Positions 7,147 to 15,458 of a DNA stretch of 64,000 bases are shown in pieces. Under the pieces are notes generated by a model. That model was not told the origin of the DNA and did no database searches. It saw only the letters and a program-made list of their open reading frames with translations. Both the position numbers and the translations under genes were made by a program. The stretch comes from Hymenobacter gelipurpurascens (GTDB taxonomy: Bacteria > Bacteroidota > Bacteroidia > Cytophagales > Hymenobacteraceae). The stretch is from contig NZ_FYEW01000001.1 in assembly GCF_900187375.1 (NCBI RefSeq), forward strand, positions 682,001 to 746,000, read 5' to 3'. Each line of letters begins with the position of its first letter. Positions within the stretch are counted from its first letter, which is position 1.

Positions 7147-8094
7147 ATGCTCCTCGATTTTGAACAACCTATTGCCGCTCTCGAAGGCAAGCTCCGTGAA
7201 ATGCAGCAACTGGCCCTCGATAGCCAGGTAGATGTTTCGGAAGCCGTAGTGGCCCTTGAGAACAAGATTAAAGCCCTCAAAAAGGAAACATATGCCAACC
7301 TGACCCGCTGGCAGCGCGTGCAACTCTCCCGCCACCCCGATCGGCCTTATACCTTAGACTATATCGAGGGTATGTCCGAAAAGTTTATCGAGCTGCACGG
7401 CGACCGTACCGTGGCCGACGATAAGGCCATGGTGGGCGGTTTCGCGGAGCTTGATGGCCGTTCTATTATGTTTATTGGCCAGCAAAAGGGCCGCAACACC
7501 AAGCAGCGGCAGCTCCGCAACTTCGGGATGCCCAACCCCGAAGGATACCGCAAAGCGCTGCGCCTGATGAAGATGGCCGAAAAGTTCGGGAAGCCTATCG
7601 TCACGCTTATTGATACCCCCGGTGCTTTTCCTGGCCTAGAGGCAGAGGAACGGGGGCAGGGCGAGGCCATTGCCCGCAACCTGAAGGAAATGTTCCTGCT
7701 GAAGGTGCCCGTGATTTGCATCGTGATTGGGGAAGGAGCTTCGGGTGGTGCTTTGGGCATTGCCATCGGCGACCGGGTGCTGATGCTGGAGAATACCTGG
7801 TATTCCGTGATTTCGCCTGAAAACTGCTCTACCATCCTGTGGCGCTCCTGGGATTATAAAGAACAGGCCGCTGAGGCCATGAAGCCTACCGCTACCGATA
7901 TGTTGAAGGCTGGCCTGGTTGATGGCATTGTGAAGGAGCCTCTCGGTGGTGCTCACACAGATTCGGCCACCATGATCAAAACCCTGAAAAAGACCATCCT
8001 CAAAACCCTCGACGAACTGGAGGCGCTGTCTCACGAAGAGCGTGTAAACCAGCGTATTGAGAAGTTTTCGAATATGGGCGTGGTGCTGGAATAA
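7147..8094 (+). CDS. accA: Acetyl-CoA carboxylase carboxyltransferase subunit alpha
   Basis: The 315-residue product begins [19 protein letters not shown], the usual AccA N-terminus, and contains [19 protein letters not shown]-type (FIELHGDR), [20 protein letters not shown] and [21 protein letters not shown], the crotonase-fold motifs that form the biotin/acyl-CoA binding site. It catalyses carboxyl transfer from carboxybiotin to acetyl-CoA, the committed step of fatty acid synthesis, together with AccD. The frame extends upstream to 7072, but the ATG at 7147 matches family length and sits 43 bases after a clear -7 box, so the upstream extension is rejected. accD, accB and accC are not in the window. 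Confidence 0.97.
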   Translation: MLLDFEQPIAALEGKLREMQQLALDSQVDVSEAVVALENKIKALKKETYANLTRWQRVQLSRHPDRPYTLDYIEGMSEKFIELHGDRTVADDKAMVGGFAELDGRSIMFIGQQKGRNTKQRQLRNFGMPNPEGYRKALRLMKMAEKFGKPIVTLIDTPGAFPGLEAEERGQGEAIARNLKEMFLLKVPVICIVIGEGASGGALGIAIGDRVLMLENTWYSVISPENCSTILWRSWDYKEQAAEAMKPTATDMLKAGLVDGIVKEPLGGAHTDSATMIKTLKKTILKTLDELEALSHEERVNQRIEKFSNMGVVLE

Positions 8095-8120
8095 AGCACC
8101 TGCCAGAGCTACCCTGAAAG

Positions 8121-8215
8121 CGTCATCCTAACGCCGGAAGGATCTTTTCACCGCGGAACGGTTTGCTAGGCCAGTCGTTTAGCGTTGAAAAGATTCTTCC
8201 GGCATCAGGATGACG
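8121..8215. repeat. Imperfect 30-bp inverted repeat (intergenic palindromic element)
   Basis: 8121-8150 and the reverse complement of 8186-8215 match at 27 of 30 positions (starting CGTCATCCT and ending ATCTTTTCA), with a 35-base centre. It lies between accA and the next gene and contains a TAGGCC core. It may be a MITE-like or REP-like element. Confidence 0.7.
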
Positions 8216-8271
8216 TTCTTTTTTATTCCTTTACAGTCTGCTTTTCTATTCATTCCGCAAAACTCCCACCC

Positions 8272-9120
8272 ATGACCCTTCACACCCTCGACACCGGTTT
8301 GTTTAAGCTTGATGGCGGCGCCATGTTTGGCGTGGTGCCCAAGAGCATGTGGCACAAGCTGAACCCCGCTGACGAGAACAATATGTGCACTTGGGCCATG
8401 CGCTGCCTGCTGGTGGAGGATGGGGGGCGGCTGGTGCTGGTGGATAATGGTATTGGGGCTAAGCAGGATGAGAAGTTCCGGGGGCATTTCTACCTGCACG
8501 GTGAGGATACGCTGGAAAAGTCGCTGCGGAAGCTGGGCTTTACCTCCTCCGATATTACCGACGTATTCCTGACCCACTTACACTTCGACCATTGCGGCGG
8601 TTCGGTGGTGCGCACGCCGGATGGTAAGCTGGACCTGGCCTTCCCGAATGCCACCTATTGGAGCAATGAACAGCATTGGAACTGGGCCGTGACGCCTAAC
8701 CCGCGCGAAAAGGCCAGCTTCCTGCGGGAAAATATTCTTCCTATTCAGGAAAGCGGCCATCTGCAGTTTATCAGCTCCTCTGCCGCAATACCCGATGCGC
8801 TGCCCAGCTTCCGGGAAATCGTTTTGGCTGATGGCCACACCGAAAAAATGATGCTGCCCGTGCTGGAATACAAAGGCCGCACCGTGGCTTTTATGGCCGA
8901 TTTGCTCCCAAGCGCCGGGCACGTGCCGCTGCCTTATGTGATGAGCTACGATGTGCGCCCCCTCGTAACGATGGACGAAAAGGAGCGAGTGCTGCGGCGG
9001 GCTGCTGATGAAAACTGGGTGCTGGTGCTGGAGCACGACCCCAACGTGGAATGCATAACGGTACAACACACCGACAAGGGAGTTCGGCTGGCGGATTCCT
9101 TTCGATTAAGCGAGCTGTAA
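8272..9120 (+). CDS. MBL-fold metallo-hydrolase
   Basis: 282 residues starting at MTLHTLDTGLFKLDGGAMFG. The metal-binding motif THLHFDHCGG sits at about residues 100-109, with further conserved His/Asp positions in VAFMADLLPSAGHVPLPY (about 203-220) and LEHDPNVE (about 262-269). VLVDNGIG (about 56-63) is a typical second strand of the fold. The N-terminal segment GAMFGVVPKSMWHKLNPADENN is like the quorum-quenching and lactonase-type subfamily, but the substrate cannot be told. The frame is open from 8185, but the upstream part overlaps the inverted repeat at 8121-8215, so the ATG at 8272 is chosen. Confidence 0.9.
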   Translation: MTLHTLDTGLFKLDGGAMFGVVPKSMWHKLNPADENNMCTWAMRCLLVEDGGRLVLVDNGIGAKQDEKFRGHFYLHGEDTLEKSLRKLGFTSSDITDVFLTHLHFDHCGGSVVRTPDGKLDLAFPNATYWSNEQHWNWAVTPNPREKASFLRENILPIQESGHLQFISSSAAIPDALPSFREIVLADGHTEKMMLPVLEYKGRTVAFMADLLPSAGHVPLPYVMSYDVRPLVTMDEKERVLRRAADENWVLVLEHDPNVECITVQHTDKGVRLADSFRLSEL

Positions 9121-9214
9121 GCCAGGTGTTTGGATGGAGTTCGGCCTGAAAGCATGAGGTAATTCATCGAATTTGCGTTTAAGCTCCAAACCACTTTTCT
9201 ACCACGAGCTTTCT

Positions 9215-9988
9215 ATGTTAGGGTTGGCACTTTCCGGCGGCGGCGCCCGGGGCATTGCGCATTTGGGGGTCCTGGCCGCGCTCGATGAGCTGGGCCTGCC
9301 TATTGGGCGTCTGGCCGGCGTATCATCGGGGGCCATTGCGGCTACGTTTTACGCGGCTGGGGTGCCGCCCCGTGAGATTCTGCGCCTGTTTCAGGAAGTA
9401 AACATCACCCAGATAACCCGGATAGCACTGAGCCGCTATGGCCTGTTCCGGATAGATGGCGTGGGGCCCTTACTGGAAAAGCACTTGGGAGTAGGCTGCA
9501 CGTTTGAGCAACTTCGGCTGCCGCTTACCTTGGTTGCTACGGATCTGGTGGAAGGTACCTCCGTACGGTTTTCGAGTGGCCTAGTGGTGCCGCCGTTGCT
9601 GGCCTCTTCGGCCGTTCCTATTCTGTACAAGCCAGTTGAGTATATGGGGCGCCAACTCGTGGATGGTGGCCTACTCAATAATTTACCGGTGGAAGCGCTG
9701 ATAGAGCACCAGCACCCTGGCCTACGCATTGTGGGCGTGCACTGCAACCCACCCAATCCGGACGCGCAATTCAACAACCTGCGCGGCGTGATTGAACGGA
9801 CGCTGAATCTGGCCATTGGGGGAAATACCGTTATCAGCAAGCAACAATGTGAGATACTACTGGAGCCTACGGAACTGCGCCGATTTCGCACCATGAGCTA
9901 CCGCCGGGCACCCGAGCTGTTCGAAATAGGCTACCGCTACACCCTAAGCCGGGCCGATGATCTGGCCAAGCTGCTGCAGGCTAGCTAA
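9215..9988 (+). CDS. Patatin-like phospholipase
   Basis: 257 residues starting MLGLALSGGGARGIAHLGVL. The oxyanion-hole glycines GGGARG (about 8-13), the nucleophile elbow GVSSG (about 34-38) and the catalytic aspartate in VDGGLLNNLPVEAL (about 149-162) complete the Ser-Asp dyad of patatin lipases. It should hydrolyse acyl esters of membrane lipids in the cytoplasm. No signal peptide is present. The frame opens earlier at 9173, but the ATG at 9215 places the glycine-rich loop at its normal distance from the start. Confidence 0.92.
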   Translation: MLGLALSGGGARGIAHLGVLAALDELGLPIGRLAGVSSGAIAATFYAAGVPPREILRLFQEVNITQITRIALSRYGLFRIDGVGPLLEKHLGVGCTFEQLRLPLTLVATDLVEGTSVRFSSGLVVPPLLASSAVPILYKPVEYMGRQLVDGGLLNNLPVEALIEHQHPGLRIVGVHCNPPNPDAQFNNLRGVIERTLNLAIGGNTVISKQQCEILLEPTELRRFRTMSYRRAPELFEIGYRYTLSRADDLAKLLQAS

Positions 9989-10022
9989 AAAGCCTCATAG
10001 ATGAGCATCCGCAACATTTCTC

Positions 10023-10030
10023 TAGCTTTG
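10023..10030 (+). promoter_or_regulatory. -7 box for the acyltransferase gene
   Basis: TAGCTTTG, an exact TAnnTTTG match, 43 bases before the ATG at 10074, the same distance as for accA. Confidence 0.6.
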
Positions 10031-10073
10031 ACCTTACGTAGCGCTCTTTAACCGGCTACCGTATTTCTTTTTC

Positions 10074-10646
10074 ATGGCTGCACGCAAAACTTCTACCTTC
10101 TGGTACCTCTTCTCCAAATTCTGGTTCTGGATAACGGGCTGGCACCTGGGCTCCGCAGTGCCCCCCAACATTAAGAAAAGCATGATGATTGCGGCTCCTC
10201 ACACCAGCAATTGGGACTTTATGTTCGCCCGGGCCGCTTTCTTTCTAATGGATATCGACGTAAAGCTGACCATTAAGAAGGAGTGGACCACCCTTCCGGT
10301 GCTGGGAGCCCTGGTGCGGTCGTTGGGTGGCCTAGCCGTGGATAGGAGCAAGAACAACAGCTTGGTAGATGCCATGGTCCAGATGTTCAATGAGCGCGAC
10401 GAACTGGTGATTCTTATAACACCCGAAGGCACGCGCTCCTACCAACCCAAATGGCGTAAAGGCTTCTACCATGCCGCCATGGGTGCCGGCGTACCTATTC
10501 TGTTCGGCTACCTCGATTACAAAAACAAAGAAGCAGGTGTAGCCGGCCCTTTCTGGCCTACCGGCGACTACGAGAAAGATCTGGAGGAAATCAAGGCTTT
10601 CTACCGCACCAAGCAGGCTCGTTTCCCTGAAAAAGGCGTACGTTAG
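10074..10646 (+). CDS. 1-acyl-sn-glycerol-3-phosphate acyltransferase-like protein (LPLAT family)
   Basis: 190 residues with the acyltransferase catalytic motif HX4D in APHTSNWDFMFARAAF (about residues 40-55) and the acceptor-binding motif ITPEGTRSY (about 115-123). GALVRSLGGLAVDRSKN (about 79-95) matches the middle block of PlsC-like enzymes. It probably acylates a lysophospholipid or related acceptor at the inner membrane. It is shorter than PlsC and lacks a long N-terminal membrane segment, though WYLFSKFWFWITGW near the start is hydrophobic. It follows the patatin gene on the same strand but has its own -7 box. Confidence 0.88.
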   Translation: MAARKTSTFWYLFSKFWFWITGWHLGSAVPPNIKKSMMIAAPHTSNWDFMFARAAFFLMDIDVKLTIKKEWTTLPVLGALVRSLGGLAVDRSKNNSLVDAMVQMFNERDELVILITPEGTRSYQPKWRKGFYHAAMGAGVPILFGYLDYKNKEAGVAGPFWPTGDYEKDLEEIKAFYRTKQARFPEKGVR

Positions 10647-10670
10647 ACAAAGATGGAGTTGTGAGAAGTG

Positions 10671-10745
10671 AAGTAGTGAATCCTGGTTCCACTGGAGTTA
10701 TTGCACAACCCCACCTCTTAACGTCGCCTTTCACAAGTTCACTCT
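10671..10745. repeat. Degenerate inverted-repeat element related to 25856-25958
   Basis: GTGAAGTAGTGAA near 10671 and, on the other strand near 10745, GTGAACTTGTGAAAGG resemble the arm of the repeat at 25856-25958 (GTGAAGTGGTGAAAGGG). The match is partial, so this is a decayed member at best. Confidence 0.35.
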
Positions 10746-10751
10746 CGCTGT

Positions 10752-11321
10752 ATGGAAAAGCTACAAACGCTGGCCTGGATTCTGATTGGATTGGCCATTT
10801 TCATTTGGCGAATGGTGCAGAAGGCCCGCGCTACCACCCAGCGCGAGCAGCAGGAACGCCGCTTCTCCAAGCCCGACAGCACGGGGCGTCCGCGACCGGT
10901 AGCGCCGCTGCCAGCAACCTCGTTTGAGGAATTGCTGAAGCAGATGCAGGCCCAAAACCAACCTGCAAAGCCCGCCTCTGCACCAAACCCGGCTTCGGAG
11001 GAGAAAACTCCAGGCGGTAGGCCACTTCCTCGGGAGGCCGCCCGCAGCCAGGAAAAAACGGAGGTGACGGCCCGTAGCCAGGAGCGAACCGTTGTTGCCC
11101 GCTCCCTGGAAACGCCCGCCCACGATGCTCGCCGGGCTTCTACACTCCCACGCGCCGCCACGCGCGATACTCCCGCTAATGATTACTGGAAGCAGGATGA
11201 AGCCCGCCGCCATGAAACCCGCCGGCCGGAGCTTAATCGGAACATCAGGGACTTGCTCAAAACGCCCGCCGACTTACGCAATGCGTTTATTTTGAGTGAA
11301 ATCCTGCAACGTAAGTTCTAA
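10752..11321 (+). CDS. Single-pass membrane protein with disordered linker
   Basis: 189 residues. The N-terminus MEKLQTLAWILIGLAIFIWRMVQKA is one transmembrane helix; residues about 35-130 are rich in Pro, Ala, Glu, Arg and Ser and look disordered, with a repeated RSQEKTEV/RSQERTVV segment around residues 98-114. The C-terminal 30 residues (IRDLLKTPADLRNAFILSEILQRKF) look like a folded helical tail, a pattern seen in conserved Bacteroidota hypothetical proteins. Function unknown. It ends near a bidirectional terminator. Confidence 0.7.
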   Translation: MEKLQTLAWILIGLAIFIWRMVQKARATTQREQQERRFSKPDSTGRPRPVAPLPATSFEELLKQMQAQNQPAKPASAPNPASEEKTPGGRPLPREAARSQEKTEVTARSQERTVVARSLETPAHDARRASTLPRAATRDTPANDYWKQDEARRHETRRPELNRNIRDLLKTPADLRNAFILSEILQRKF

Positions 11322-11381
11322 GTGGGCCAGTTAAACAGTTTGCACTGGCCTAGGACTTATTGCTAAAAGGGCACTGAGTAC

Positions 11382-11425
11382 AAAAGCCCTACCAGAACGC
11401 TGTAATACGTTTTGGTAGGGCTTTT
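11382..11425. terminator. Bidirectional terminator
   Basis: AAAAGCCCTACCAGAACG pairs with CGTTTTGGTAGGGCTTTT (one mismatch/wobble), between converging genes ending at 11321 (+) and 11446 (-). A-rich and T-rich flanks suit both directions. Confidence 0.8.
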
Positions 11426-11445
11426 CTGGTAAAAAGCATTCGGTG

Positions 11446-12114
11446 CTAATCCTGCGTGAGGGCGTAGGCCACCAGGTTAGCACCCATCTTGAGGGCAGCT
11501 TCGTGCGTGGCGGGTGTGTCTTCGGGATAGGTGCCGAGGTCTTCCCAACCATTGCCTAAGTCGCACTCAAAGGTGTAATAGCACACCAACCGGCCTTTAT
11601 AGAGCAACCCGAAGCCCTGGGGGCGTTTGCCATCGTGCTCGTGCACTTTCGGCAGGCCCCGCGGGAAAGCAAACTTTTGGTGATAGATGGGATGCGTGAA
11701 GGGCAACTCCACAAATTCCAGCTCCGGAAATACCTTCTTCATCTCGGGGCGGATAAACTTATCGAGCCCGTAGTTATCATCAATGTGCAGGAAACCGCCG
11801 CCCATCAGGTAGCGGCGCAGGTTGCGGGCTTCAGCATCCGTAAACGTCACGTTGCCGTGGCCGGTCATGTGGATGAAAGGGTAGGTGAGCAACTCCGGCG
11901 AATCCAGCTCTACGGTAGCTTCCTCGGGGTCTATGTTCGTCTTCAGCGACTGGTTGCAGTAGCGGATGAGGTTGGGCAGGGAAGTCTTGTTGGCATACCA
12001 GTCGCCGCCCCCGCCGTAGTGCAGCTTGGCAATCCGGAAGCTAGAAGCTACCGGGAAAGCGGCCATTAGGAGTAGCGGCAGCAACAGGAGCAAAAGCAGG
12101 TTTTTACGCATCAT
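11446..12114 (-). CDS. DUF4159 domain exported protein
   Basis: 222 residues from the ATG at 12114 (MMRKN, a Leu-rich signal peptide ending around AAFPVASS). The mature part FRIAKLHYGGGGDWY... TSLPNLIRYCNQSL, IHMTGHGNVTFTDAEARNLRRYL and GGFLHIDDNYGLD is the DUF4159 pattern, a glutamine-amidotransferase-like fold found in Bacteroidota exported proteins often near aerotolerance (Bat) genes. No Bat genes are near here. The periplasmic role is unknown. An upstream in-frame start at 12150 is possible, but it would put charged residues ahead of the signal peptide. Confidence 0.85.
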   Translation of the reverse strand: MMRKNLLLLLLLPLLLMAAFPVASSFRIAKLHYGGGGDWYANKTSLPNLIRYCNQSLKTNIDPEEATVELDSPELLTYPFIHMTGHGNVTFTDAEARNLRRYLMGGGFLHIDDNYGLDKFIRPEMKKVFPELEFVELPFTHPIYHQKFAFPRGLPKVHEHDGKRPQGFGLLYKGRLVCYYTFECDLGNGWEDLGTYPEDTPATHEAALKMGANLVAYALTQD

Positions 12115-12179
12115 ACTAATCAAATGGAGTTTCTCCGCAGAGAGTAACATGGCGCCATACTGAAGTTGTTCCAGGTGGC

Positions 12180-12890
12180 CTAGTGCGCCAATTCCCGGGC
12201 TATATGCACCGTATGCACGGCGGCCAGCGCGGCCGTTTCGGTGCGGAGGCGGGAGTGGCCTAGCGTAACGGGGCGAATGCCCCGTGCGAAGGCCGCCTCA
12301 ATCTCCTGCGGGGTAAAGTCGCCTTCCGGCCCGATCAGGATGCAGCAGGAGTGGCCTAGAGCCGCTATGTGCGAGAGTGGGGTTCGCTCACCGTCTTCCA
12401 GATGGGCAATAAAAGTGGTTTCAGGGGCTACCGTGGGCAGAAAAGCGGTAAAATCCGTCAGCTCTGCCAGCTCCGGCAGCCACGCCTGCCCCGATTGCTT
12501 CAGGGCACTTACGGCTATTTTCTGGAGGCGCTCCAGCTTTAGCTCCCGTCGCTCGGAACGGGCACAGCGCAAAAAAGAGAGTCGGTCTATTCCTATTTCG
12601 GTAGCCTTTTCTACCAGCCATTCCATGCGGTCGAGGTTTTTGGTGGGTGCTACCGCTATGTGCACCTCATAAGTCCGGCGCGGCACTTGCTGCTCCTGCA
12701 CTACACGCAGGCGGCAGCGCTTGGCATCGGCGGTTTCTACCTCTGCCTTATACACACCGCCCCGACCATCTACCAGCTCTACGGCGTCGCCGGTGCTGAG
12801 GCGCAACACGCGCACGGCATGTTTGCTCTCATCTTCTGGGAGCGTGTAGAGGGGCGTAGTCAGATCGGGGGCGAAAAAGGTATGCGGCAT
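12180..12890 (-). CDS. rsmE: 16S rRNA (uracil1498-N3)-methyltransferase
   Basis: 236 residues. The N-terminal PUA-like part (FFAPDL...SKHAVRVLRLSTGDAVELVDGRGG) is followed by the SPOUT methyltransferase core: EWLVEKATEIGIDRLSFLRCARSERR (about 90-115), ALKQSGQAWLPEL (about 127-139) and the SAM-binding knot ILIGPEGDFTPQEIEAAF (about 184-201) with LGHSRLRTETAALAAVHTV (about 210-228). It methylates U1498 of 16S rRNA. Length and motifs are complete. It stands alone on the minus strand. Confidence 0.95.
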   Translation of the reverse strand: MPHTFFAPDLTTPLYTLPEDESKHAVRVLRLSTGDAVELVDGRGGVYKAEVETADAKRCRLRVVQEQQVPRRTYEVHIAVAPTKNLDRMEWLVEKATEIGIDRLSFLRCARSERRELKLERLQKIAVSALKQSGQAWLPELAELTDFTAFLPTVAPETTFIAHLEDGERTPLSHIAALGHSCCILIGPEGDFTPQEIEAAFARGIRPVTLGHSRLRTETAALAAVHTVHIARELAH

Positions 12891-13118
12891 GGCGTAAAGC
12901 TACAGGGAAACCGCCTAGCACCGCACGCTGGCGTCGGGGGGCTAGGTCACTTCACCCGCCCCGCAGTATGTTTCGCTAGGCCTGTGTACTCGGTTGAAAT
13001 CAGGAAAATGCTACAAAATATTGCTATTAGATAGTCTGGTGACGCTTTCGTGCGTATTATTTTATGGCTACGGCATAGGAGCCAACTACTCTTCTTTCTA
13101 TACTAACCACTACGTCTA

Positions 13119-14156
13119 ATGAAACTCAAACTCAAGAAACTCAAAGATCAGGTGCTTGTCATTACCGGTGCCTCGTCGGGTATCGGGCTGGTAACGGCCC
13201 GGATGGCCGCCAAAGAAGGAGCGAAGCTGGTACTGGCTTCGCGCAGCGAAAGTGCTCTGCGTCAGCTATCTGATGAAATCAACCGCGGCGGTGGCCAAGC
13301 TACATACGTGGTGGCCGATGTCAGCAAGCAGGAAGAGGTACAGGCCATTGCGCGCAAAGCGCAGGAGCGGTTCGGCGGCTTCGATACGTGGATCAATAAT
13401 GCCGGCGTTTCTATCTACGGCAAGGTAGAAGAGGTGCCGATTGAGGACATGCGCAAGCTCTTCGAAACCAACTTCTGGGGGTTGATCTACGGCTCTCTGG
13501 AAGCAGCGAAGCACCTGAAAAGCAAGGGTGGCGCTATCATCAACCTGGGCAGTATCCTGTCTGATGTTACCGCTATTCTGCAAACCATATATTCTGCCAG
13601 CAAGCATGCCGTAAAAGGCTTCACCGATGGCCTGCGGATGGAGCTGGAGATGGAAGGCGCCCCTATTTCTGTTACCCTGATTCAGCCAGCGGCTATTGAT
13701 ACGCCGTATCCGCTGCACGCCAAGAACTTTATGGAGCGCGAAGCCAAGCACGCACCACCGGCCTACGCCCCCGAGACGGTGGCCCGCGCTATTCTGCACA
13801 GCTGCACCACGCCGGAGCGTTCGGTAGTGGTGGGCGGTGGTGGGCGCGCCTTCATCGGGATGGAGCACTGGACGCCCGCGCTACTCGATAAGTTTATGGA
13901 GAAGTCCTTTGTGAAGCAGGAAAAAGCCGATTACGCGCCGCGGCCCCTAGGCCACAATGGCTTAGATAAAGCCCTAGGCCAGCTAGAAGAGCGCGGCAAT
14001 TACCCCGGCCACACCCGCGAAAATAGCTACTACACCCAGGCTGTCACGGCTGGCAGCCCGGCCCTGCGCACAGCTTTATTAGCTGGCGCCGGAGTAGCCC
14101 TAGCCGCCTGGATCAGCCGCAAGAAAGCCAGCAACGGACACGCACACAAAGACTAG
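13119..14156 (+). CDS. Short-chain dehydrogenase/reductase
   Basis: 345 residues, longer than the classic 250. The Rossmann motif TGASSGIG (about residues 18-25), NNAG (about 95-98), the catalytic serine region INLGSILSD (about 145-153) and YSASKHAVKG (YxxxK, about 161-170) are all present. The extra C-terminal 90 residues include FMEKSFVKQEKADYAPRP and a hydrophobic stretch near the end (LRTALLAGAGVALAAWISRKK), likely a membrane tail anchor. NAD(P)-dependent oxidation or reduction of an unknown alcohol or ketone. Monocistronic, ended by a strong hairpin. Confidence 0.92.
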   Translation: MKLKLKKLKDQVLVITGASSGIGLVTARMAAKEGAKLVLASRSESALRQLSDEINRGGGQATYVVADVSKQEEVQAIARKAQERFGGFDTWINNAGVSIYGKVEEVPIEDMRKLFETNFWGLIYGSLEAAKHLKSKGGAIINLGSILSDVTAILQTIYSASKHAVKGFTDGLRMELEMEGAPISVTLIQPAAIDTPYPLHAKNFMEREAKHAPPAYAPETVARAILHSCTTPERSVVVGGGGRAFIGMEHWTPALLDKFMEKSFVKQEKADYAPRPLGHNGLDKALGQLEERGNYPGHTRENSYYTQAVTAGSPALRTALLAGAGVALAAWISRKKASNGHAHKD

Positions 14157-14182
14157 AAAAGTTGCTCTAGTCCTGAGCCTGT

Positions 14183-14229
14183 AAACCCAAAAGGCCCGCA
14201 GCTACTGTAGCTGCGGGCCTTTTGGGTTT
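14183..14229. terminator. Bidirectional terminator
   Basis: AAACCCAAAAGGCCCGCAGC and its mirror GCTGCGGGCCTTTTGGGTTT form a long stem of about 22 bp with a tiny loop, between converging genes (SDR at 14156, nuclease at 14239). Confidence 0.9.
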
Positions 14230-14238
14230 TATAAAAGC

Positions 14239-15024
14239 CTATTTCAGGGCCTCATTGAGCACGTAGGCCAGTCGGACGCCGGCTTCTACAATACGCTGGC
14301 GCATGAGCTCGGCGTGCTGCGGGTAGTAGGTGTAGTTGAGGTCGGCACCCGTTGGCGTTTCGCTGTACAGCCGCTCACAGGCCTGATACGACTCCCAGAG
14401 CCACTGCTCCGGTGCCGCTTTTTGCAACTTCTTGACTTCTTTACGGCGCAGGTTGCGGTCGTACTGCGTAGCCATTTCGGTGTACGTGAGGCCTTGGTAG
14501 TCAATCAGGCCGCTGTCCCAGAGGCTGTGCAGGTTGGTGTCTTTGCCGCGGTACTTCACCTTAATGTCGTTGCCGCCTTTGTCTTCGGCGTGGCCGGCGT
14601 GCAGGGGCTGGTGTACATCACCTACCAAGTGCACCACAAACTTCAGGGCTGCGGCTCGCTCGGCTTGGGTTTTGGTGGGGTCCTTCAGCTCCTTGAGCTT
14701 CACGGCCAGCATGTTATAGGCATTCGGCTCCGTCTGGGCGTTGAGCTGCTGCAAGTATTGGTCGTGGTTGAGGCCGGAGGGGGTATTCACGTAGTGCCAG
14801 GGGCCGGTTTCCTTGAACTCGGGGTAGAACCGGATTTCATCGGGCCAGGTGCTTACCAGCGTCAGCGTTTCGGTGCCCAGAATGCGCTGCACCTGCTGGC
14901 GGGCGTGGCGGGAAAGGTGTTGTTCAGCAATTTTACCTACTGCCCGATGGCCATCAACACCCCAGGCCCAGAGGGTAACAGGGGAGAGCAGCAACAGGAA
15001 CAGAGGAAGAAGACGCTTGCGCAT
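14239..15024 (-). CDS. S1/P1 nuclease family protein, exported
   Basis: 261 residues from MRKRLLPLFLLLLSPVTLWA, a signal peptide cleaved so that the mature protein begins with WGVDGHRAVG, the N-terminal Trp and zinc-binding His region of P1 nuclease. Other zinc ligands are seen in HYVNTP (about 98-103), LVGDVHQPLHAGHAEDKGGND (about 137-157) and TNLHSLWDSGLIDY (about 167-180). It should cut single-stranded nucleic acids in the periplasm or outside to salvage phosphate and nucleosides. The frame extends to 15054, but the ATG at 15024 gives a proper signal peptide and lies 27 bases after a -7 box. Confidence 0.93.
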   Translation of the reverse strand: MRKRLLPLFLLLLSPVTLWAWGVDGHRAVGKIAEQHLSRHARQQVQRILGTETLTLVSTWPDEIRFYPEFKETGPWHYVNTPSGLNHDQYLQQLNAQTEPNAYNMLAVKLKELKDPTKTQAERAAALKFVVHLVGDVHQPLHAGHAEDKGGNDIKVKYRGKDTNLHSLWDSGLIDYQGLTYTEMATQYDRNLRRKEVKKLQKAAPEQWLWESYQACERLYSETPTGADLNYTYYPQHAELMRQRIVEAGVRLAYVLNEALK

Positions 15025-15051
15025 AAAGAAAATGAGTAGGGAGTAAGTCCG

Positions 15052-15059
15052 CAAAAGTA
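15052..15059 (-). promoter_or_regulatory. -7 box for the S1/P1 nuclease gene
   Basis: Minus-strand TACTTTTG, an exact TAnnTTTG match, 27 bases before the chosen ATG. It lies upstream of the alternative start at 15054 only partly, which argues against that start. Confidence 0.55.
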
Positions 15060-15410
15060 GTGGTTTGCGTGATGTGGACAGCCGCCCGCCAAACCAGGAT
15101 GCTTACCAGTGGCCTAGGCCTATGGAGAAACGCATAAAACGGTTTTTCCAGCAGCAATAAGCCATCCTAGCAATACACCCGCAAAGAGGTTGAACCGCTT
15201 CAAAAGTTGCTTTTGCTAAAGGATTCTGTTTGTAAAGAGTTCTGGACCAGTGAGCGAGCTGTTTTTGGCAAGCGAGAATCAAGAGGGGTTAATAGTGGCC
15301 TAGCGAACAAGTCGCAATGAGCAGGGACTCGCAGGAGATGATGTGGCGTACAAAAAGCCCGGTATAACAGGCTAACGAAACTTTTGTAGCTTTACCAACC
15401 TACCCTGCAG
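15060..15410. other. Intergenic region without a recognised gene
   Basis: About 350 bases between divergent genes. It holds two GGCCTAG motifs (near 15111 and 15298) and a near-match -7 box TAGCTTTA upstream of the transporter (about 15390). I see no coding frame. Confidence 0.4.
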
Positions 15411-15458
15411 TTGCAGCTGCCGGTTTCTCTATTCCCAATCACTCTCAGTTCACCTTTC

